NCBI GenBank assembly: GCA_947095535.1
Contig: OX352773.1
Span: 208,216,093-208,280,092 of the forward strand
Length of the DNA: 64,000 nucleotides
Source: Poecilobothrus nobilitatus
Lineage: Eukaryota; Arthropoda; Insecta; Diptera; Dolichopodidae
Direction of reading: 5' to 3'
Position 1 is the stretch's first letter, and the number at the start of each line of letters is the position of its first letter. The notes beneath the pieces are model-generated. The model saw only the letters and a list, made by a program, of their open reading frames with translations, was not told the DNA's origin and did not search any database. Position numbers and translations under genes: made by a program. This document shows positions 1-9,097 of this stretch, in pieces.

Positions 1-1972
1 GGGCTTCAGAAGTGTTACCCATTCTTTCAAGTAAATATACTACTTCTTTATAAAATGATTTCCTTTTACAAAGATCTAGTGCTTCTTGTATAGGATAGTT
101 ATTTGAACGTTTCAAAAAGGGCAAAAGTCGCTCATAATCATATTTTGCATACAAAGTTACGAGTTTCCAATCATATTTTCCATTATTGTTTAAATCTTTT
201 AAATATTCAAATAATAATTCTTGTCTTTGTTCTAAATGCTCAACTACTATGTCTGATGATATATTTTTATTTGTTAAAATAGAAATCGCCATTTTTTTAT
301 CAAGTTCCAATAATGGAATCACCACTTGATAAATAGATGTATATAAATTAAATTTTTGTATTAAATTAAACACCTCTTTGTTTTTAATAGTTAAATATAA
401 TTTTAATGCACAATTATAATTTTCCAAGTGAGTATACAGAATCGCCAAAGCTTCAAGTAAATCATTTCCATTATCTTTATCAAAATTGTCTTTTATTGCA
501 TTTATAACTGCTCCGGCTTTATATAAATCTGAATTCCATATCTTAACTAAATTTAAAAACCCTTTGGGATCAAGCTTTAAATATTCAAAAAGAACCATTT
601 CATATACATGTGGATCTAATTTATTTTCATTTGAACAAGGTAAATAAGCGCTAATTGATCGCAATTCCCGATGTTTTACAAATTTGTATACTGCTTCTTC
701 CCATAAAGATTTATTGTTACCTAATGTACTAGCACATAATTCTGCAGCTTCGCTATATTGTTTTAACGATAGTAAATGATCTATATACAATCTAGCTACA
801 GATAAATAATCAAATTTTGAATTTGTATTTGATGATAGAACTTGTAAAGCATTGTCAAATTTTTTATGTTCAATGAGCCATTGAACTTTATCATCAACGT
901 TATGTAAAATAGCTAGAACTGTATCTTTTGGTGCTACAATGTAATATCTATTTTCATTTGCTATGTATTCTAATATATAGTCATTAACTTTCATATCTTC
1001 ATATCCTCTTAATGATAAGCTATCCGTAGTTAGTTTTTTATAATCATTAGATGAGAATGTTATAACACATAAAATTGGTCTTAAAGCTTTACCGTCATTT
1101 TCGTTTCTTTCTTTTTTATATCCTAAAATAACTAATTTACTTGATTCGAGTGGAGCTAATCCGGAAATGAAATATGGTGTTTGAAATGAAGATATTGGAT
1201 CTACAATATACCCAGGATATAATCTTGTAGATGCATCTATTGAATTTCTCTTTCTAATTACACATATTCTAACAGTATCTGCCCAACCAATCAAAAGTGT
1301 AACAGGATTACTCCATCGTAAATTGCATCTAAAATTTTTTAAAGGATTTTTTTGTTCTTCCCACTGCATTACTCCTAAAGAACACTTTTCATTTAAATCA
1401 AACACTCTAACATATGAACTACTTGCCCATGCTATAAATTGCTTGTTCCAAGAAATTGCAGACACAAAATCTTCAGCTTTACATAAGATTGTTGATTTCA
1501 TATTATTAAGAAAATTTTTTTCATATAACGTTAAATTTTCATCTCCAATAACAAATCGTTTTCCTAATGAATATTTGGTTTCCGGATCAAAAGCTATGCA
1601 TTTTACATATTTCCCGAGATTCAGTTTTTGATCATTAACATTATCAAAAAGACCTGTTAAAAATACTTTTCCATCATCAGCACATGAAGCTAAAAATTCA
1701 CCTTTTTTATCAATAGAAATAACATTAACTGGATACAAATGAAAATGATTTTTTTCTTTGATTTGGTCTTCTAAAGATTTAACCAAATAACCCTGATGAT
1801 CTAATAAGTAAATCCGACCTAAATATGTTCCAAAAACTAAAAATTTTTCGTGTGCTGCTACACAAGATATTCCCTCGTTATTTAATATTCCTGTTAAATC
1901 ATTCCCAATACGAATATATTTAAATATTGGTTCAATATCTTCACTTATATCTGAATCCGTTTCATCAGACAT
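1..1972 (-). CDS. lt: VPS41 (light) HOPS-complex subunit, 3' part beyond the window
   Basis: One open frame of about 657 codons runs on the minus strand from an ATG at 1972 to the window edge with no intron. The N-terminus is acidic (MSDETDSDISEDIEP) and is followed by a WD40-like beta-propeller region with phrases such as ISCVAAHEKFLVFGTYLG and FLASCADDGKVFLTGLFDN. An alpha-helical repeat region follows, including WLIEHKKFDNALQVL and, at the edge, VVYLLERMGNTSEA, which is typical of VPS41. The family tethers late endosomes, AP-3 vesicles and autophagosomes to lysosomes as the HOPS subunit that binds Rab7-type GTPases. VPS41 is usually about 850 residues, so roughly 200 C-terminal residues, including the RING-like end, lie outside. 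The start is the first ATG before the acidic stretch. The symbol follows the fly orthologue light. Assignment to VPS41 is firm. Confidence 0.93.
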   Translation of the reverse strand, partial: MSDETDSDISEDIEPIFKYIRIGNDLTGILNNEGISCVAAHEKFLVFGTYLGRIYLLDHQGYLVKSLEDQIKEKNHFHLYPVNVISIDKKGEFLASCADDGKVFLTGLFDNVNDQKLNLGKYVKCIAFDPETKYSLGKRFVIGDENLTLYEKNFLNNMKSTILCKAEDFVSAISWNKQFIAWASSSYVRVFDLNEKCSLGVMQWEEQKNPLKNFRCNLRWSNPVTLLIGWADTVRICVIRKRNSIDASTRLYPGYIVDPISSFQTPYFISGLAPLESSKLVILGYKKERNENDGKALRPILCVITFSSNDYKKLTTDSLSLRGYEDMKVNDYILEYIANENRYYIVAPKDTVLAILHNVDDKVQWLIEHKKFDNALQVLSSNTNSKFDYLSVARLYIDHLLSLKQYSEAAELCASTLGNNKSLWEEAVYKFVKHRELRSISAYLPCSNENKLDPHVYEMVLFEYLKLDPKGFLNLVKIWNSDLYKAGAVINAIKDNFDKDNGNDLLEALAILYTHLENYNCALKLYLTIKNKEVFNLIQKFNLYTSIYQVVIPLLELDKKMAISILTNKNISSDIVVEHLEQRQELLFEYLKDLNNNGKYDWKLVTLYAKYDYERLLPFLKRSNNYPIQEALDLCKRKSFYKEVVYLLERMGNTSEA

Positions 1973-2519
1973 TGTAACTCAAGTTTGTGTAAACTATTAA
2001 AACAAATTAAGCAACAAATTGCAAATCAAGATTATTCATCAATTCCTTTGTTTATGTTTTCCTTTTTATTCGATCTTTGACAAAACATTATCCAAGTCAA
2101 TTACAAAATACAAAGTGTCACACTTTCAGCAATTACCAAATTCGAACATATATAGTTATATGTAATATGTCTATATGTTAGTTTTCAGATAAAGTCAACT
2201 GGTTTTTACCAAAGCCACCTTTATATTGACAAGCCTTAACATTCAATTAAGTCATGCTTATATTTTTATTTACCAAATTAACATGCAAATATTTTTATTC
2301 ACCAAATAAAAATCCAAATTTCAATATCTAGATCTACGATTTTATTTCCTATTGCTTTTGATATCAACTATGCGTATAAATGGACATGATGATTTTTTAT
2401 TGCAACAACAGCTAGTGATGACACTATGAAAAAATCATAGTGTGATATACTTCAGACTATAATTGTTTTTAAATCACATCTTTTTTTCGTTTGTAAATGG
2501 GTTAGTGTGTTTTATTCTA
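1973..2519. other. Intergenic, upstream of VPS41
   Basis: AT-rich sequence directly 5' of the minus-strand VPS41 start. It should hold that gene's 5' UTR and promoter, but I see no clear core-promoter motif, no credible coding frame and no repeat. Confidence 0.5.
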
Positions 2520-2860
2520 ATTTCAAATTATGAATGAAACTACAGGACAGCACGTAAGAATTGTGAGAGGAAAATTTCATTTATAAAATTTTAGCTTTTT
2601 AACATAACCTAAAATTTATTAAAAATTATCGTGCGAATGAGGTAAGAAATTTTAAATTAATATCGAGTTTTCAAATTTATAGCTAAATTAAAAGAATATA
2701 AATTATAATATATCAAAATAAAATTTGAAATATTTTATTTTTTGCTGTAAAAAATTCAATTTCAATTCGTATTTTTTAGTAATCTTTTGGCAGTTTAAAA
2801 AAAAGACGCCAAGAAAATTAGTAAAACATTTCTGATATTTTTGATACAGTCATTGAAAAA
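2520..2860 (+). repeat. Leader-like fragment of the P-type elements
   Basis: This stretch follows the same order as the 5' leader of elements A (about 9470-9720) and B (about 14040-14300): a phrase like agctttttaacataacctaa, then a donor-like GAGGTAAG near 2638, an AT-rich gap, then a run of T with an acceptor-like TTTTTTAG near 2780, then a purine-rich stretch. No terminal repeat or ORF is attached. I infer a decayed third copy of the same leader. Confidence 0.5.
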
Positions 2861-3324
2861 AAAGCAAGTCTTTGAAGTGTTAAAATATGTTTTTATTATT
2901 ATTAGTTAACACTTAATTTTTATTTAATATTTTATTTACTATTAACTTCATGTTTAATAAATTTCAATACTTCTTGTTTCAACAATTCATTTAATAATAA
3001 TTATATTGTAGGTAAACTTTATGTAAATAATTAAAAACATTCATTTTTTTAATATTTTTAAATGAATTATTGGGGTTGGCCACGAAATCCCAATTACAAA
3101 AGCTAAAATTCAAAATCTCAAAATCCCAAAGTAGTTTTCTTATCATAACTCCCTTTAATTTTTTTTATTTCGAATGTAGTCCATTTATTGAAAACGAAAA
3201 TATTGAATGCGAAAATTGTCGAAAAAAAACTTTAACAAAAAAGTCAAAGAAAGGAATTGAAAAAAAAATGTAAAAAAGAATATGAGCCTACATCTTTATG
3301 TTTCTTTCTCTAAATACATATTCT

Positions 3325-3745
3325 GGAAAAGCGTATAACAACGCGATAATCAACTAAAAATCACTTTAAGTTCAGAATATACATATATCTAAACTCAAAT
3401 AAATATCTCAGCATATTTCATATCAGTACTTAAAATTCATATTTCATGTGATGTGAAAAGGAAACAATTATAAAATAATTTATGTTATGCTTTTATTGAT
3501 ATAAGAAACTTATTTACATTTTATTATTTATATTATTGATTAATATAAAATTATTTATTTTATAATAATTATTCATCATTTATAAATAATATTTTCTGTT
3601 TTTAATTTTTATTTGCTAACTTATTTTTAAAATTGTTGTTAAAATTGGTTTTGTTGACTTTTTTGTTGCCTCAACTGTACCATATTTATTGCCTCTTTAA
3701 AAGTTCTTTCAAGAAGCTTTTATTTATAGTTCTACAGAAAATGGA
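3325..3745 (+). repeat. Dispersed direct repeat, copy 1
   Basis: About 420 bp closely matching 8525-8970 in the same orientation. Shared landmarks in the same order include taatcaactaaaaatcactt, ttcagaatatacatata, aatttatgttatgct and attgcctctttaaaagttct. Copy 2 has small insertions. There is no coding frame. The source element is unknown, but it lies among P-type fragments. Confidence 0.75.
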
Positions 3746-3794
3746 AATTTGTTTTTATATTATAATATATAATATAAAAATTTTATAGTTTTTA

Positions 3795-3925
3795 AGTTAT
3801 AAGTGTTTTACAAAGCCTCCTGCAAAGCTCCATAAGAATACGTGTAAATTTTTTTTAATTTTTTCAAAAATTAGCCTCCTAAAACATTTTCGCTCTCTTT
3901 GGCCTGAAAAAAACTATTGTGCGAA
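3795..3925 (+). repeat. Short repeat shared with 11310-11455
   Basis: About 130 bp beginning near tttacaaagcctcctgcaaa and ending near the words cgctctcttt and cctgaaaaaaa. The same string of words follows the right end of element A at 11310-11455, and a weaker version lies near 12950-13040. Probably the subterminal part of another degraded element. Confidence 0.6.
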
Positions 3926-3949
3926 AAAAACTATTATTATAGATATCAA

Positions 3950-4236
3950 ATATGTACATACCAAGTCTAAGTATTTAAAGGAAGAGAATTTTTGAAATGC
4001 ATATTTATGAATGAAAATATTATATTTTATAATATTTTTCTATAATGAATTGTGTAAAAAAGATGCGACTTTAATTTTCTCTTTGGGCCAAATTGAATAA
4101 AGTAAATGGTTTTTGTGTTATTTTAAGATTTATAGTTGGTTTCTTATTTTTTTTACATAAGACTACCTGTTCATTTGTTAAAAGCTGGCCCTTTATTAAG
4201 CTTTTACTCTATGCAGTTTATGGCCTGATAATTGAT
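3950..4236 (+). mobile_element. Solo right end of a family-B element
   Basis: Matches the right end of element B (16300-16586) along its length: tgcatatttatgaatgaaaa, gatgcgactttaattttctc, then the end sequence tggcctgataattgatgtg. The last bases are altered (GTCTCTG in place of GAGTCTCG). No target duplication can be assigned. Non-coding remnant. Confidence 0.75.
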
Positions 4237-4244
4237 GTGTCTCT

Positions 4245-4520
4245 GTACCAATAAATTAATTTATGTTAACTTATATTATGTAATTTTTATTAATATAATG
4301 AAATAAATTAACATTATAAGTTATTCCCCTTTGCAAACCACCTTTGAGGTAGGGAATATGGCACGTTTTTTTTAAAGTGATATCCCCTGAAGGCCTAGTC
4401 CACTTAAACTAAAATAATAAAAAAAAAATATATTAATATATGCAAAAAATATTTCATTTTAATATAGTAATAAAATAAATAAATAATATTTTAACAAAAA
4501 AAAATAACAATTTTGAAAAA
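4245..4520 (-). mobile_element. Inverted fragment of the 3' part of a family-A element
   Basis: Reverse complement of the stretch just after the THAP ORF in element A (about 10590-10850). It contains the shared block around accacctttgaggtaggga and ctgaaggcctagtccactta. It abuts the B-type end before it, so two different element ends lie head to tail. Confidence 0.7.
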
Positions 4521-4744
4521 GATATCGCGACTTTTTGTACTACATGTCTAACCTAGAGACCTAGGCGAAACAGTATTGACTGTATTAAGTACAAACCACA
4601 ATTCCAACCATCGATTATCGATCATCAGCGAAATTAGCTTCGCTCAGCTTTTTTTGGTCAGAAGAAATATAGTAGCAAAACGAAAAATAAAAATTATCAA
4701 CAAAAAATTAATCAGCAATTCAGCAATTTACAGAAGTGTAATAT

Positions 4745-5302
4745 TTAAGGCTGGTTTTCATGAGAAATTTCGTGGATATTATCGCAACTTTAGAAAGAGA
4801 AAAATACAGTGTACTACCAGTGGGAAAGAGGGAGATAAAAATTATTTTATTACAAAATATTACAGCAACACTTTGACAGTAAAAAATGTACATAACCTAA
4901 TTTATAAAGTTGTTAAAAATAATATACTTTATTAATTATTAATAATATTTTTATACCTATAATATAGTCATTTTAATATAGTTTCTAACTAAAAAACAAA
5001 AAAAATTTTTTGAACATTGTTGTATTTTTTTGACACTTCAAAATTTAAATGCCATGGTAGTAGAAATTCTTTTGTAATTATACAATTTTTGCGTATGTAT
5101 TAAAAATATCCACGATATTTATAGCAAAATATCTTCAGAGAACATATTTTCGTGGATATTTATGGTTACTTTTGTGGATATTTTCAAATGTTTCATGGAT
5201 ATTTATTTAGGCTTATCTCTTTCACACCCATATAATTTTTGTATCTTCTGCCTATGCTCTAACATTTTCATGGATATTTTTTTCCCATGAAAACCAGCTT
5301 TT
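4745..5302 (+). mobile_element. TTAA-type MITE, copy 1
   Basis: A 550-bp non-coding element beginning GGCTGGTTTTCATGAGAA at 4749 and ending with its inverse ATGAAAACCAGC at 5298. TTAA lies on the left (4745-4748) and TTTT, one change from TTAA with a second substitution, on the right. The interior carries several copies of tttcgtggatat, near both ends. Related copies lie at 58806-59377 and 46365-46590. The 119-codon frame that crosses the left end is not conserved in copy 2, so I do not call it a gene. TTAA targets suggest piggyBac- or Kolobok-type mobilisation. Confidence 0.75.
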
Positions 5303-7099
5303 ATTCCCTTCTTTGTTTAACTACAAAAATTTATAAATGAAAACGTTTAAAAATTCTGTAAAATTCTTTTGAATTGTTTTTTGACGTTTAAAGTACTTAC
5401 CAAAATGCTGTCAAACTCTACTACAGTGAAAAAATTAGAAAATAGATCTATTTCGACGAGGACGAACATTTGGTTGGGCGATGATCGTCACAATAATGTG
5501 ACAAATGAAGAACCCATTTTTTTTAATTTTTTCGTCGATGGAATTATGGTTTTATCTTTAATTTAGTATAAATATGGTGTGTATGCTAAGCTTATGTTTG
5601 CAGTATTAATGTAGAATTCGACGCCACCAAGAATTTTTAGTTCTATTGGGATAGTTCCCAATACATTTTTTTTTTCTAAATTCGCATGTAAACGTTGTCT
5701 TTTACGTCAAAAATATGAAAGAATTTCAAATTTGTTTATGTTTTAGAGCCCAACCTAAATCAACGCGAGTTATGTTTTTTGTTTTATTAAAACGATTTCT
5801 TTTAGTGTGGCCTTAAGGCTGACTTTTTATTTTATATCTTTAACTTATTTATATTAAAATTTACATATTATAATTATTGCTAACATAAGCATTTCGTAAC
5901 ATAAAACAATAACATTACTTAATACTAATTTTCGAAATGCTTATGGATTTATTTTTATTAAAATTTACTAAAGAAATGCTAAGTTGCATTTCCTGTTATA
6001 GATTACTTTATTTATCAAAAGGTGAATGAGTTTTAGGTACTTTTATATTAATCAAGGTTAATTGATTCAAAGTTCAAAAAGATTGTTAATACTTAAAGTT
6101 TACAAACTTGAATATATTACTCGGGTAAGGCGTATAATTACAGTCAAAATATATTTAAATACATGAATTTATATGAGAGCACCTGAAATACGCGGCGCAC
6201 TGTACGTCCCGCATTTAAAATTTAAAAACTGACAAAGCGTATAAAAAAATTTTGTTGTGTTTTTTATTTTTGTTGCCATTTGTTATATCCGTTGTCATGG
6301 TATTGTTTTTAAATGAAACTTTTGTATTTAAAATAAATTTTAAATAATTAAAAATATTGTTGTCTAAAATTGTGACTTGTAATTCTGAAATATACATTAG
6401 TACTAAATATATAATAATTTGTATAACTTTTTTCCTCCTTATAAAATTAAGAAAAAATATTGAAATCCCTGCGGAGTGTATTATCTATTTTATTACTAAT
6501 TTCAAAAAAAAACATCACATTTAAATTCAAATTAAAAACACTCTTCTTTATATGAAAACACTCTTCTTATTTAACGTATTCAAAATGAAGATTTTTGAAA
6601 AATGAAAAATTGTAGGCGAGTATCCATTTCGGAATACATCGACTTATTATTGACGTACTAGCGTATAAAAATTCGTCATACGCGTTGATTTAAGTTGGGC
6701 CTTCAAAATTTGAATTTAGTGTTTTCAAAATTTACTTTCAATTTAAATTTACATTTAATATTTTAATCAAAAAATTTAAAACGACCTCTGACTAAACAGT
6801 CCTTTGTTTCGAATTCAAAACATCTATATTCTATATAAATTAGTTTTTATTATAGAGAATCAATTTTCTTCTAGAATTTATTAATTGAATGAAGAGTTTT
6901 TGGTTCGTCATTCAATTCTTCAAGTAATTTTTGATTATTTCTTAAATTTAATATTAATGCAATTTTACAGTTCATTTTAATTTACTTGTTTACTTAAAAA
7001 AAAATTTTTTTTCCCAAACCTAAAAGACAAATAATACTATTTTGATTTGTGTCAGGGGGGTTTAAATACTATGGTATTGGCAATAATATAGTATTAATA
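5303..7099. other. Intergenic, no feature recognised
   Basis: AT-rich sequence with only short random frames. I find no domain, RNA gene or clear repeat, although it lies between transposon remnants and may itself be decayed element sequence. Confidence 0.4.
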
Positions 7100-8500
7100 C
7101 TATAATATCAATACTACATGTCTGTCCAGAACATTACACGTCGATTCCAAATGTATATCGTATTGATCTATACCAAGAATAATAAATGTCAGTTTAATTA
7201 ATAATCCTTTTTGATTAATGATCTTAAAAAATTTTTCTTAATAATATTTCATTAAAGATTGTAGGCAAAGAAAGGCCCCCTCTGTCCAGTTCGTCAAAAT
7301 AATCTGAGCCCGATTCAATTTCTCTTTCTTTCAGGAATATTGATTTGCAATCGATGTATTTAATGATTTTTTTTAAAGATTTTGAGGCATTCCCTCCGCA
7401 TACAAATTAGAATCGGGATCGAGATCTGCCTCAGATAAATAATCTGACGAATCAAAATTTTTTCAAATATTTGCAAATCTACTACGTGTTCCAAAGTATT
7501 TTCTCCAATTTCCTTTTTCAAATAATTTATTACGTTTAAATATTTTTTGTAAACTTGATGAATTCTATTTTTTTTTCATGTTCTATCACTTCCGTATACT
7601 CAAACATGATAACTGGACCCAGCTAGAGACCGATTAAGACTAAATCTGTTTTCTAAATTATCAGTCTGGAATTTTCCTAGCAAGACAAAGTAAATATTAA
7701 AGCGTTAAATGTACCTTTTGTTAAACAATTGTTATTATTATTGCAAACTGATAACCAGTCACATAATTCTTTTAAAAAGTTAAGACGGAAACCTGTTTAT
7801 TTCATTTCAAGTTTTAAAGCCATTTATCCCGTGTATTGCATATATCCCACCGTTTTAGGATAATTTCACAGAAGTCACTAGTCGGCCGCATTTTTTGGGA
7901 TTCTTTTAAACAAGTCATTGTTGAGAGGTGGAATATATTATCTACTAGGCGAACATTTTGCTTTTAAAGTGAAGTAGGGTTTAAGGTTTTCCTATTAATT
8001 TTATAAGGTTTTTTTATTTGGAGATTTTCTTCTCTTTTTTAAATGATTCCGAAAAATGCGTAAAACGGGCATATCTAATTTTTTTTGTTTCGAAATCAGA
8101 TTAGAAAATATTAGAACTTAATTTGGTGCACAAAAGCCAATTATTTCGAAAATTTTTAAAAATATGAACAGTATCATCGTATCATATTAGCCTGACCGTT
8201 AGGGTTTGGAAAATAATTTTGTCTTTCAGTATTACAAATACTGAACATATTTTGATTTATTTTATTGTTATCAGTTATGTTAACTAAAACCCGGAAGCCA
8301 TTTGCTTGAAGAAAATCAATAACCTCTCCTGTAGTATTTGCTAAATACTGACCAGTCGGACGGAACACAGGAAACAATCAAACAATTTCTTTAAAATAAC
8401 CAAAAACAAACTTTATCATAAAAGCAACAACTGTCTTAGCAACTTCTTTGACGTTATTATCAGCAATTCCTACAATAGTGTTCGGTTTACATACATATAT
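7100..8500 (-). pseudogene. P-superfamily (THAP-type) transposase relic
   Basis: Read on the minus strand from 8500 to 7100, this keeps the order of a P-element/THAP9-type transposase but with stops and frameshifts. First comes NTIVGIADNNVKEVAKTVV and the segment at 8377-8174 with GEVIDFLQANGFRVLVNITD and FPNP, running into DDTVHIFKNFRNNWLL near 8150. Then come KLNRKTLNPTSL near 8000, a segment like FLKELCDWLSVCNNNNN near 7780 and GKFQTDNLENRF near 7650. The last segment matches QTDSLENRFRLYRSLAGCNF in element B. No THAP domain or terminal repeat is attached. Clearly dead. The order of segments and the D-N-N and D-T-V-H phrases make the superfamily call strong. Confidence 0.8.
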
Positions 8501-8524
8501 ATTGTAGAACTTGACTTATGTGAA

Positions 8525-8970
8525 AAGGGTATAACAACACGATAATCAACTAAAAATCACTTTAAGTTCAGAATATACATATAATATATCTCATAAACTC
8601 AAATAAATATCTCAGCATATTTCATATAGGTACTTAAAATTCATATTTAATTAAAGTAATGTGAAATGGGAACAATTATAAAATAATTTATGTTATGCTC
8701 TTTTTGATATAAGAAAATTATTTACATTTTATTATTTATATTATTGATTAATTATAAAATGATTTATTTTATAATAATTATTCATCATTTAAAAAAATAT
8801 TTTCTGTTTTTAATTTTTATTTGCTAACTTATTTTCAAAATTAAAATTGTTATTAAAATTTGTTTTGTCGACTTTTTTTTTGTATAAATGTACCATATAC
8901 AAATGTACCATATTTATTGCCTCTTTAAAAGTTCTTTCAACACGATTTAATAGTGGTACAGAAAATGGAG
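8525..8970 (+). repeat. Dispersed direct repeat, copy 2
   Basis: Partner of 3325-3745 in the same orientation, about 5.2 kb downstream, with small insertions such as a duplicated caaatgtaccatat near 8888-8918. It lies between the transposase relic and element A. Non-coding. Confidence 0.75.
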
Positions 8971-9097
8971 GATTTTTTTTAGAAAGGTATTTTTATATTA
9001 AAATATTAATTATATCAAAAGATCCGCGACCGATTTAATTTTAAGTACACACACCTTTGAATGAAATACAAAAAAAATTGTAGTTTTTGTGTTACAT

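Noticed and set aside
4576..4935. 119-codon plus-strand frame
   Set aside because: It begins outside the TTAA-MITE and ends within it, and is not kept in MITE copy 2. No domain.
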